Shown one piece after another: positions 27,401-40,184 of a stretch of 64,000 nucleotides of DNA (its first letter is position 1; each line of letters opens with the position of its first letter). The position numbers and the translations under genes were made by a program. The notes beneath the pieces are model-generated. The model ran no database searches, was not told the origin of the DNA, and worked only from the letters and a program-made list of their open reading frames with translations. The DNA is taken from assembly GCF_041734735.1 (NCBI RefSeq), contig NC_134876.1, forward strand, positions 82,443,674-82,507,673. The letters run 5' to 3'. This DNA is from Babylonia areolata. Its lineage: Eukaryota > Mollusca > Gastropoda > Neogastropoda > Buccinidae.

Positions 27401-29750
27401 CTGACAGATGCCTTCAGAGACGCTGACGTAGGCATTGGCAACAGGTACCGCACAGATAGCTCACTCTTCAACCTCAGGAGGCTTCAAGCAAAAACCAAGG
27501 TGAGGACAGACACCGTCAACGACTTCCTGTTTGCTGATGACTACGCTCTCAACTCTGCCTCCGAAGGTGACATGCAACACAGCGTCGACAAGCTCTCTGC
27601 TGCCTGTGACAACTTTGGCCTCACAATCAGCACAAAGAAGACTGAGGTGATGCACCAGCCAGCTCCAGGAAAGCCTTACGTTGAACCAAACATCTTCATC
27701 AACGGGCAACAACTGAACGCGGTGGACAAGTTCACATACCTGGGCAGTACACTCTCTCGCACAGTTGTCATCGACGACGAGGTGAATGCCAGACTCGCCA
27801 AAGCCAGCGCTGCCTTCGGCAGACTCCATAAGAACGTTTGGAACAGGAGAGGCATCACCCTGGAGACGAAGCTCAAAGTATACAAGGCCATAGTTCTCAC
27901 CACACTGCTCTATGGATGTGAATCATGGACGGTCTACAAACACCACGCCTGAACCACTTCCACACCACCAGCCTCAGAAAACTTCTCGGCATAAAGTGGC
28001 AAGAGAAGATCCCTGACACAGAGGTGCTCACTCGTGCAAACTTGCCCAGCATCTACACCATCTTGATGCAGGCCCAGCTCCGCTGGGCAGGCCATGTAGT
28101 TCGCATGCCAGACCACCGGCTCCCCAAGAAACTGCTGTACGGCGAGCTCCAACATGGCAAGCGCTCCCATGGAGGCCAAAAGAAGCGCTTCAAAGATACT
28201 CTGAAAGCTTCTCTGAAGGCCTTCAACATCAGCCACGACACATGGGAGCTGAATGCAATGGACAGACCAAAGTGGCGTTCAGCTGTCCACAAAGGCGCCA
28301 AATCCTGTGCGGCCAACAGAATCGCTGCAGCAGAGCAACGCAGACAGGCCAGGAAAAGCAGTGCCAGCAAGTCCCCGACAGCCGCCACCATCCCCTGTCC
28401 ACACTGCGTCAGAACCTTCCGGGCGCGGATTGGCCTGACCAGTCATCTGCGCACCCACAGAGCCCAACCCACCCACCCCCAGGATGAGTAGATGGTCCTC
28501 GTCGATCCCGACGGACGAACCACACATATATATCATCAGAGCCCTATTTCATCTGACAGTGGAGAGAGAGAGGGAGAGAGAGAGAGAGATGGACGGACGG
28601 ACAGACAGATCCAAAACGGATTCACCCCACTTTCAAGAAAGCAAAAAGTTAACAAACAGTCCGAAGTGAGCACACATACACACAAAAATGTCAACAAGGA
28701 ATAACAAAAGCAACAGCAACAAGGGACAGGTGAATGAAAATTAAATGCATATTTCATGTTTACCTACTTCTGTAAATTTCAAAATTAATTCAGACAGTTG
28801 CGCCCGTGTTCGGAAAGCATGATCGCATTATTATGATCATTACTGTGAACTGTTTCCATTTCACATTATTGGAGATCCATTCGTATACATTTACCATGCT
28901 TATAAAATCATTTCCATTAAAACATAACCAGTAAACACACACACACAAACACATACACAGACACACACACACACATCACTGATGATTGCGCGAAACGTAT
29001 AGAAGTCCACCTTTAATAATTTCCCCTTAAAATGCATATAACATGTCAATCTCTTACACTTACCAAACGATACTGCACCAAACAAAAACGGTTATCAACA
29101 GAAGAAGAAATGATCAAATCTCACTCAAAACTGACCGGTACCATACTAACAGTTTGCTGTTGCTGCTACACAATAAGATTATGCTAAAAATCCATGTTCT
29201 CTTTTGTCTTGTCAGAATGCACGGCCGAATGCCGATGTCATACGAGAGTGCCTCCTTGCGCCGCTTCCGAAGCGGTCGCGTGGACAACATCCGGGCAAAC
29301 TCTCCAGCTGCGCTAGCGTGGATCCAGGCAATGTGCGGAGAGGTGGAGGCAACTGTGAGGGTTTTTCTCTCATGCAAGATGAGATGAAATGAGATCAGAT
29401 GAGATAAGAGTAACTTTATATTTGATCAGTTAAACGTAATGTTAGATTATAATGAAGGGATGCTTTAAATGATTAGCATTTGATTAGTCGACCTTTTTTT
29501 TTTATCTCGTGAAAAAATACTTGGATAAACTGGATAATTACTGTGTGGTTGAAAATGACTCAAAGTTGATGAAATTCATATGATCACACACAATCATTAT
29601 CTTTGTATCTCCATCACCTCTCAGTCACCCCCTCTCCCGTTGTCATTGTACCATGCTCCGTCCTTATATCTAATCACACGCATACCTTGTCTGACCCACC
29701 TCCTCCACCACCTAACGCTCCGCCCCCAACCGACCCGAACTTCCTGTAAA

Positions 29751-29799
<49 letters not shown>

Positions 29800-30176
29800 T
29801 TCAAAAAATAATCAACACACACGAAATATAATCATAGTCGTTTGGGGTTTTGGGATCCGCTCCTTGTAGATTCTACTGAAGTAAGCACGGCAAACGGTAG
29901 AATATAAGAATAATAACAAGCCTTCATGTTAAGCTTCCTCAGAATGGGGTACAGAAACAAATGCTTCACAACTGGTTAAACAGCATACAGTAAGTTAAAA
30001 TCAAGTACAACCAGGTAAGATCAAGCTGGGCAGGTCAAAGGACATATGCTGCATGTAAGCATGCAAAGTATTGCTTTGTCCGTGGGCTAACTGCTCACAC
30101 ACGTCCGCACGCACAATCCCAAAATCACCCAGCCACTTCCCCTCCCCACCCCTGCTTTCCATATTCAACACACACG

Positions 30177-30214
<38 letters not shown>

Positions 30215-31994
30215 AAGACTCTTCTTTGAATTCACTTACTGACTCAGCGTTTAATGTGAGCGCATCATTCAGCCCGGTTTCGTGTTGTTTAACTGTGACT
30301 TTTAAAGCAGATTGTTTGATTCCACTTACTGGTTTAGCGCTAAATTTCCACATACTATTCAGTCTGGCTTTGTATTAAACTGAATCTCACAAAGCATTAT
30401 GTTTGATTCCGCATACTGACTTAGCGTTAAATTTGAACACATTATCATTCAGCCTGGTTTTGTGTCGTTTAACTATGACTCTGATATAAAGCATTTTGTT
30501 TTATTCCGCTGACTGGTTTAAGCAATCAATTTAAACACATTATCAGTCAGTCTAGTTTTGTGTTCTTTGACTGCGACTCTCACGCAAAGCACTTTCTTTG
30601 GTGGCTTTAAAATTCAGCTGAAATCATATGATTATTTCCACAACGTGGTGTTTTTTTTGTTGTTGTTTTTTTTACAGGAGGCCGAGAAACTAGCCCTTTT
30701 ACAAACTGCAGCAGAATGGCAGCAGAGATACCAAACAGAGGTATGCACCTACTCTGAGAATTTCACAACAACTGATGTACGAGGGTCATTCAATAAATAA
30801 GGTGAATTTTTCGGTATAAGGACTTCTAATACAGATAGAAGCTTACTTCTTTTTTTTAAAATTTTTTTACTTCTTTTTCACATGGATTTAATTTGTTTTG
30901 CAGATTAAAAAAAACTTTGAGAGTTTTGGCGATTAACGAAGATGGCCGACCAAGAAGCATGCTCCAGGATTGAACAGCGGTTAGTTATCAAGTTTTTGGT
31001 TGCTGAAGGGTGCAAACCAGTTGAAATTCATAGGAGAATGTCAACTGTGTATGGTGCCACATATTTAAGCCGAAAAAATGTCTACAAGTGGGCTAAATTG
31101 TTTAAAGAAGGACGGAGCAGTGTTGAGGATGAAGACAGGCCTGGAAGGCCTACAGAAGTGAGGTCTCCTGAGGTGATTGAATCAGTCAATGACCTCATTC
31201 AGTCTGACAGAAGGGTGACAGTGGATGACATTGCAAGGACTTTGAGCTTATCTGTTGGGACAGCACACAAAATTGTCCATGATGACCTTGGCTACTCGAA
31301 GGTCAGCTGCCGGTGGGTGCCAAAGATGCAAGGCCTCACACAGCAGCCCGAACGGTGCAGACCATCAACGAGCTGGGCTGGGAACTGCTCCCTCATCCCC
31401 CTTACAGCCCAGACCTTGCCCCTTCAGACTTTCACCTGTTTGGTCCCTTGAAAGCGTTCACGAGAGGCACGAAGTTTGAAAGTGACGATGAAGTCAAAAG
31501 TGTTGTGAGCGACTGGCTGAGACATCAGTCCAAAGATTTTTACGCTGAGGGAATACGGAAGCTTGTGCACAGATGGGAAAAGTGTGTGACAGTGCTGGGA
31601 GACTACGTTGAAAAAAAAAGAAGTAAGCTTCTATCTGTATTAGAAGTCCTTATACCGAAAAATTCACCTTGTTTATTGAATGACCCTCGTATTTACAGAC
31701 AGACAGATAGATACATAGACAGAATGACAGACAGATCAGAAAAAGATTTCCCCCTTTCTGGTGCATCTGGAAGACCTACAGAACGAAGGACCTTCTCCTC
31801 CCAAAATGAACGATGATGAATGAAATCTGGTGTGGTTGGATATTTCATGAAATAGTATTTCCCTGAGCCAACTCGAGTGATACAAACCCCTGCATTATCG
31901 GTCAGAAAATTTGAGCAGTGCTGTCAGTCACATTCAGGAAGTGGTTAAAACTGGACAGTGCGGTCCCAGCCATCCTGTGTGTGTGTGTGTGCGT

Positions 31995-32030
<36 letters not shown>

Positions 32031-32033
32031 TGC

Positions 32034-32093
<60 letters not shown>

Positions 32094-35000
32094 GTGTGTG
32101 ACGAATGGCATAGAATCAAAATTTTCAGCATTCTAATCAAAGGATTATTCATTTATACACGATTCGAAATGTGATAAGATGCTGTTCTTATATATATGTT
32201 GCAGAACGTGGAACAGTAATGACCGCAAGCGAACAATATATGACCTTTTTGTCGCTTTCTGAACGGACAAGAAATGTCCATTTTAATGTTTTGGCATAAA
32301 CTGTCAGTTTCATTCAATAATAAAGGATTCCTTTCTACAAATGTCACACAGGTTACGAACGTTGATTCACGTCAGAAGTAAGTTTTGAAAGCCACAGATG
32401 TTAGCAACATTGATAGACACTGGGTGTCTGTGTTGCAGGCTATCAATGGCTTTGGAATTGACTGTCACCTGATTGGTCTACGAGAGGCGGCACGTGAACT
32501 GAACGTGTTGGACTCTATCCCGCTCTTCTCCGACCCTTCTTTCCAGAAAGCTTTCTACTTCCCTCTGTCCACAAGTCAAGTATGCATGGGAATCAGCTTG
32601 ATTTTAAAGTTTTGCTTCACAATTTAAGAATTGTCTATCATCTGATGATTGTGAGTCATGCGAGGTGCGAAGCGCGTAGTCCAAGCCCACTGATGGTCAA
32701 AACAAGTAGGAGGTGAAAAACCTGGAAGTATCTTACGCAGAAATCGTACAAGCACAAAAACCTGCTATGTGCTTAATCATGGTTGCCTCGACCTCTCCCT
32801 TGATCCGTAAAGGGTGATATGTCCAGTGTTCAATTAATCTTGGTGTTGAGTCCATAGATAACGTGAATCAATTTCGGGAGACAGACATCTAGACAGATCA
32901 CATCTAAAACGTCGTGAAAAGTTTTCGCCAGGACGCAAGGACAGGGCTGTAATTCTTTTAGGATAGAATTCCGGCAAACACATTAGCCTGAAGTTCAATC
33001 AGGTCTCCCAGAATCCAGGACAGGGACAGTGCCTCTCTTACACTGGGAACTAGAAATGCCCCAACATAAAGCCCACATGCTACTAAGATCCCGTTCATAG
33101 GATCAGTTATGTGCAACCCACACTGCTGCATTGCGATATGCTCAATGTAACTGCATGGACACGTCACAGGGGCGTAACAGAGTACTAAAATGCAGACTTT
33201 TGTGTGAGTTTCTTTTAACGGATCTTCCGGGAACAGCCATTTGCATTATCACAGCCCGCTATGGAGCAGCCATGTCATCACCAGGAAGGTATGTATACAG
33301 CATCAAATCGAGACATGTTTTCATGACTTTGTATTTTGCAAACCTGAAGCCTAACTTGTAATCTTCATCAGTATTTTTTTCAGATTTGTCAAAACATTCC
33401 TAGTAAGTCAATGGTGCAGGCTTGAAGTCGCAACATAAATAAGGGATCATGGTAGCGTAATTGCAAGGGTTTTTACTATCTTCGCAATAACATTCTAAAA
33501 AAATATCTGTCGTTTTTATTCCACCAAAATAAGCATAAAAATAAATTCCTGATTCACAAAGTTCACACTTGTTAAATAACAAGTAGTATTTGTTCGAAAT
33601 GTCTTTTTACCACTGTTTCCAAAAAATATATATCTGATTTGTCTTTTTATATTTTTTCAGGAAAACGTTTACTGTTTATCTGTCCTCTGAAACCAATGAA
33701 AGAGGTGGAAAGGCACCATATGGCACATTTGACATGTGACACAAAGAATGGATTCATCCTCATGAGCTGGATTGACAACATACTGCCTTCCATAAGATTG
33801 GGGTATAACCCATCGAGACAGTTAAACGATAGTTCAGATCAGATGGGAGAAGGGTTGATATTGGCCACCCAGTTTTGATCGAGCACTACAACAAATCATG
33901 GGCGGAATTGATCGAGCAGACGAAAACGTTGAGAAATACCGTACTGTCATCAATTCAGAGACATGGCGGTGACTGATCTTCGTTTCCTGTTTGCATATCT
34001 ACATCAGTCAAACATCGCATCCACAAAAGCTCCCACAGGGAACTCTCAACAAAACCAATATCTTCTCGCCATCTTTCATACAGTTGGAAGAGCGTTCCTT
34101 GCAACTTTCTCGGGGACGACCAAATCCTTATTTGGCCAACAGGTTCTGGAACAGATTCACAACATGCTCACTATGGCAGGTTCGACCACCTCGTCAAACT
34201 CTGGCCCACCCACTGAAAATATGCTGACTGTCGCATGAACGAAATCAAGGTAACAGCAATTGCAAGACTGGCGTGTACAACTTATGTTTGACTACGTTCC
34301 ACACAAAAAGAACACCCTGAAGTGGACGAGACATCATCTATGGATATCACTTTTCGACACCGGAGACAGTACAGGGATTAGGAATGTGAATGGTTTGATT
34401 GTGAGTCTTGAACAAGTAGATCACAACGAAGAGAAGCACAATTATTTATTGCAGGTACATTTGCAAATTTCTGTGAAGTTTGGCACAGCTCAAACCAATG
34501 CTAAAATACTAATAATAATAAGTATTAACAAGAGAGGCAAGGCCTTCAAGACTCACGTTTGCAAAATAAATAAAACTTCCATGCTGAGCAAAAGAAGTTC
34601 CTGTTTGAACAAAAAATGATAATAATGACTGCTCTTGTTGTTGGGTCAGAATATCAGATCAAAGTGCCAAATTTAGAGAATACAAAAAATATAAATATAA
34701 CAGTAAATGCAGTTTACATATAATTAGGCTTAATTTTTTTGGTACCCATCCCAGAGGCGCAATATTGTTTTAAACAAGATGACTGGAAAGAACTGAATTT
34801 TTCCTATTTTTATGCCTAATTTGGTGTCAACTGACAAAGTATTTGCAGAGAAAATGTCAATGTTAAAGTTTACCACGGACACACACACACACACACACAA
34901 CAATACTCATCGATGCAGCAGATGTGGACAGTCGTCTCATTCTCGAGACAAATGTACTGCTGAAAGGTTTTGTTGGAACTGCAAGGGAGACCATTCAGCT

Positions 35001-38000
35001 GCTTTCCATGGATGTCCGGCCAAAATCGTCGCAAGAGAAGCGAATAAACTGAAATCTAAAACTTACATTTCATTTCAAGAAGCACTTCGACAGGCAAGGT
35101 TGAATACGAATCAAAATGTGTGCGAAAAAAAGAAATCATATGCAGAAGTTGTTAAAGCTTATCATAAACTGTGTTCCAAGTCTACACAGACAGATGTACA
35201 TTATGACAGTGTGTCAACACAGACTGAGGTCTTTGATGGAAAATTAATGTTGAAAAATATATATGATGATTACACGGTATCATCAGAACGTAAAACTTCC
35301 GGTCTACATGACGTCCATTTGTCATCTGCAACAAAACCTGATCTTCACAACAACCACCTGCCATCATCATCTGAGGAGACATTACCTATTCTACATGACG
35401 ACCACCCGACATTGTCACCTAAGGAGACGTCATCTGGTTTGCAAGACGGTCATCTGACATTGTCATCGGAGGAGACATCACTTGATCTACATGAATACCT
35501 TCTGAAATCATCATCTGAAAATGCTTCACGTGTTCTACACGATGACCACCTGACGTCGTCATCTGTAAAGACATCATCGGGTATACATGAAAGCCTTCCA
35601 ACAGCATCACCTCAGCAGACATTACATAATCTACATGACGACCACCTGACGGCGCCAACTGGGGAGACAACTCCTGATACACATGACCACCACCTGCCGT
35701 CATCATCAGAACAGTCATCACTTAGTCCACATGAATACATAACATCACGATCTAAGCAGTCATCACCTAGTCTGCATGACGACCACCAGACGTCGCCATC
35801 TGGGGAGACAACACCTGGACTGTATGACTACCAGAGGTCGTCATCAGCGGAGACAACGACTGGTCTATATAAAGACCTTTTTACGTCGTCATCCGAGGAG
35901 ATGAAACTACAGCTTGTTAACTACCTAACATTGCATCAAATCAGTCATCACATTGTCTACACGAAGAACACCTCATCACCTTGTATTTTGATAGTATAAG
36001 GCCCTTTATCTATCATTATCTTAGTTTTAAATTCGGATATCTCATAATCTAATGATATTTTTTTCTACGATTCATTCTAGCTGATAAATGACTAAGAAGT
36101 TGCAAATAACATGTAGGAATCTATCAGTCTTGCAATGGAACTCCCGCTCTTTGAGTACAAATATTGATAATCTGCGTGCTTACCTTTTTGAAAATTCTCA
36201 TCATATTCTCCTTTTTCAGTCATTGAATGTTACTAAAAATAAGTTACCGAATCTGAAAGGTTATTATTATCCTCCGGTTTATCATATAAGCGAGGATTCT
36301 GACAAGATTAGTACAGCTATTTACGTACAATGTGGTTTGAATTACGCAAGTGTCCATCCATCTCCTATTTCAAACTATACTGAAAAGATGTCAGCTACGT
36401 TTGTAAAATTGCATGTCTCTAATAATCAAATCATACATTTTGCGTCAGTCTACTATCCCAAAGGTCCAAGTAAGCAAAATACAAATTGGTTGCGAACATT
36501 AAATTGCTCAAAAGAAAGATGGATCGTCGGGGGAGATTTTAATTCCCATGCTCCCTTCTGGGATAGTGATTGTCAAATAATATCTCATCCTGACTTTGTT
36601 GAAAATATTGTTGATTCATCGTTGCATTTACTTAACGATGGGAGGATTACACGTATCCCAGATGTGGCTCATCATAGAGCATCGGCACTTGACCTAACCT
36701 TCATATCACCATCTCTAGCTTTAACAGTACAGTGGGATACTGGGGATGATCCACTAGGCAGTGATCATGTGCCAATCACACTGTCTTTTAAGGATTGTAA
36801 TATATCTAAATACAGCGGAGAAGACGAAATCCCAAAATTCAATTACAAATATGCAAACTGGGAAACATTTCAAAACTATCTTACGAACATTTCTGAAAGT
36901 GAAATTTTTTGTGAAGATTTAATGTTTTTTATAACAACTTTCAAAAATCAATTATTGGAGCTGCTGAAATAGCAATTCCCAAAAAAGGTTCAAAGAGGAG
37001 TGACATTTTTTCTGGAAATGTTTGGTGGAATGATGCATGTGCGGAGGCTGTAAATACAAAGAAACTAGCATACCTAACATGGTTGAAACTCAGAAAAGTA
37101 CGTGATGAAGATGTAAAAGAAGCCGCTCATAAAGAAATGTGTTACACAAAAATCAAGGCGAATAGAATCATAACCCGAGAAAAAAGACAATACTGGTCAC
37201 AATTCTGTTTGAATGAAGTATCTGACCATAAGGATATGAAGAAAGTGTGGGCCAAAATGAAAGAAATGAAATCAGGCATTGTTCTCCAAGACTATCCTAT
37301 TAAAACAAAAGATAAAGAGTTTCTGTCCCCTCAAGAGAAGGCTGAAGAATTTGTTTGTATGTATTCTAAAACAGGCAGTGTAGATAGTTTGTCAACTAAA
37401 CAAAAGACTTTAAGAGAGGAAGAAGAAATCAGTGACAAATATAGAGATCCTACCCCACAAAATGATAATACAATCAATTCGGCAATAACTTTACATGAGG
37501 TAAAGAACGCTATTCATTTGTTGAGTAACAAAAATGTGTCAGTTGGTAAGGATGTAGTATCTTACACCATGTTAAACCATTTGCCAGAAAACTGGTTGAT
37601 TATATTACATACATTATTTCAAAAGTGCTGGGAATGTGGACAAATCCCTGAGGTATGGAAAACTTCCATTGTAACTCCTGTATTAAAACAGAGTAAACCT
37701 CGAACAGAAGCTTCGAGTTATAGACCTACTTCGGTTACCTCCCACGTTGGGAAAGTCATGGAGAAAATTGTAAATATTAGAATGGTGTATTACTGTGACA
37801 AAAATAACATAATTCCGTCAGCTCAAACTGGATTCCGGAAAGGAAGATCTACAATTGATCATCTGACCCGTCTCACTACCCAAATTAAAAAACAGTTTTC
37901 TAAGCGAAAAAGTATCCTTGCGTCCTTCTTCGATCTTACTAAAGCTTATGACCGAGTGTGGCATAGCAGACTGTTATTTAAGCTGAAACAAATTGGTCTG

Positions 38001-40131
38001 TCGGGTCATGTTTATGACTATGTTAAATCCTTTTTAAGTGGGAGATATATAGTGGCAAAAGTGGGAGTAACTTTATCAACCTCTAGGCCTATAAACATGG
38101 GAATCCCGCAGGGTTCCATTATTTCTCCATTGTTGTTCAACATTATGCTTTATGATTTACATACATGTTTTTCATCATCTACCAAGCTGGCTCAATATGC
38201 TGATGATATTGCTATATGGATTCAGACATCCTTGAGGAAAAGGACAAGCCTACATTACATAAATTATGTACAGAAACATTTTCAGGGTGAACTCGATAGA
38301 CTGAGTAGCTATATGCAATCTAATGGTTTTGAGTTTTCTGTAGAAAAAACACATTTGATCCTCTTTAATAATGGTTATAATCCCAGCAAACTACCACGTT
38401 TTTTTTAGGAGGACGTGAAATATTTTTCAAGTCGGAAATCAACTTTCTTGGGATCCTATTTACTTCAAAATTAAACCGGAAGAAACACATTGATTCAATG
38501 GTGACTAAAGCAGTTAAAAGTTTAAATTTCTTAAAAATTGTAAGTCACTCTCCTTGGGGACAAGACTCCAAAATTCTTTTACATTTAGCGACATCTCTCG
38601 TAAGATCAAGACTGACCTACGGTCAAGAAATTTTCTTTTCTGCCCCGCCGACGTTCCTAAAGAAGCTGCGAATAATTGACAGTAAAGCTGTGAAACTGGC
38701 TTTAGGGGTACCTGTGCATACTAAGACCTCAGAAGCCTATAAGCTTGCGGGTATTCTACCACTAGATGAAATCAGAAAATTAAGTTCTGCTAAATATATT
38801 GTGAGATGTACAGCAGTGGATGATTTTGAGGAATTAAATATTAGGTCTGATATTGATTTTCCAAAAAATGCACAAAATAATTCAAATCTACAAACCATTC
38901 GCACATATGTGTCAGATATTTTAAATTCTTCAGACATTGATTTGCATGATATGGCACCTCGTGTTCTGGTGCCACCTGTCCCTCCCTGGGAGTTAACAAA
39001 AGCAAACGTCAACATATGTGCTTCTGACACAACAAAAGGAGAATCTCCACATATAATAGCAGCATCTGTCAGAATTGAATTAGAAGAAAATTTTGATTAT
39101 CATTTAAAAGTTTACACTGATGGCTCGGTCCTGGATGATAGCAGTGCAGGATCTGCTTTTGTCATTCCTGACCTAAAAACAGAAAAATCATATTATTTAG
39201 GTAAGGGACATTCAATTTTTACAGCTGAATTGGTGGCCATCCTTATGGCTTTAAATCATCTTGTTGATATACCAATCATAATAAGTAATATCCTATTTTG
39301 TGTTGATTCTCAATCTGTCTTAAAAGGTTTGCTCCTTTTTCAGAATAATCAAAGAGAAGATTTATTTTTTGAAATTAGGTATTTATTGCACTCCCTATTT
39401 GTGAAGGGTACAAATGTTGATTTTTGTTGGATACCATCCCACACTGGATTCCGTTATAACGACCAAGCAGATAGGGCAGCAAAAAGGGGAGCAAAAAATC
39501 ATATAGATAGTATAAAAGTATATTGCCCATTGTCATACAAGGAAATAAGCAATATACTAGAAAGAGACTTTTATAGGTGCTTGAATTCAAGTCTAAAACC
39601 TCGTCAGTTGACTCTCTCAGACTTTGGTCCGATTCGCAGACCAATTCTGAGCTTAGCTCTCAGACTATTATCAAATTCATTACGGACCAAGTATTGTTCT
39701 AATGTCAAGTGTATATGCTTTAATAACCTGACAATTGAGCATATAATTTTTCACTGTAGCTTGATGAAGCCTTTTGTACACGAAAGTGTGTCTTCACAAG
39801 TGACTGAGAACGTTGATGTTTTTGACTTTTTGCATTCATTATCAGTTGTTTCGCTTGTCAGTTTAACGACTTCTCTTTTACGAAGTCCTTAAAGTAATTT
39901 CCTGTAACTGTATTTAGAGGGGTTTTTTTTGTTTGTTTGTTTGTTTTGTTTTTCTTTCAAATTTCACCCACATTTTTACCCTCATTTGCCCAGTTTCCCC
40001 AAACCCTCCATTCATCCACATCTCCCACCCCTTCTAACCGATAATACTCAGATGTATTCATAAATACTTTTACAAAATGTCTTCAATCACCGATATGTGT
40101 GACGGGACATTAAACAAAAATTCCTTCCTTC

Positions 40132-40184
<53 letters not shown>

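Larger units (their letters stand above)
34905..40133 (+). mobile_element. I/Nimb-like LINE, 5'-truncated within ORF1
   Basis: ORF1 begins mid-way with zinc knuckles [14 protein letters not shown] and [15 protein letters not shown] and continues to 35999. ORF2 carries an endonuclease (36088-36972; [25 protein letters not shown]), a reverse transcriptase (37083-38408; [41 protein letters not shown]) and an RNase H (38498-39892; [36 protein letters not shown]). Endonuclease, RT, RNase H and a CCHC ORF1 together mark the I superfamily. ORF2 is in three frames, so few frame breaks separate it from intactness and it is fairly young. The 3' end is GACGGGACATTAAACAAAAA then (TTCC)n. Confidence 0.92.

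Noticed and set aside
33131-33361. Possible host exon with donor near 33288
   Set aside because: It has no similarity to the acyltransferase family and inserting it would break the phase between exons 13 and 14a.
35182-35721. Minus-strand open frames over the LINE ORF1
   Set aside because: Shadow frames of the 16-residue repeat on the plus strand.
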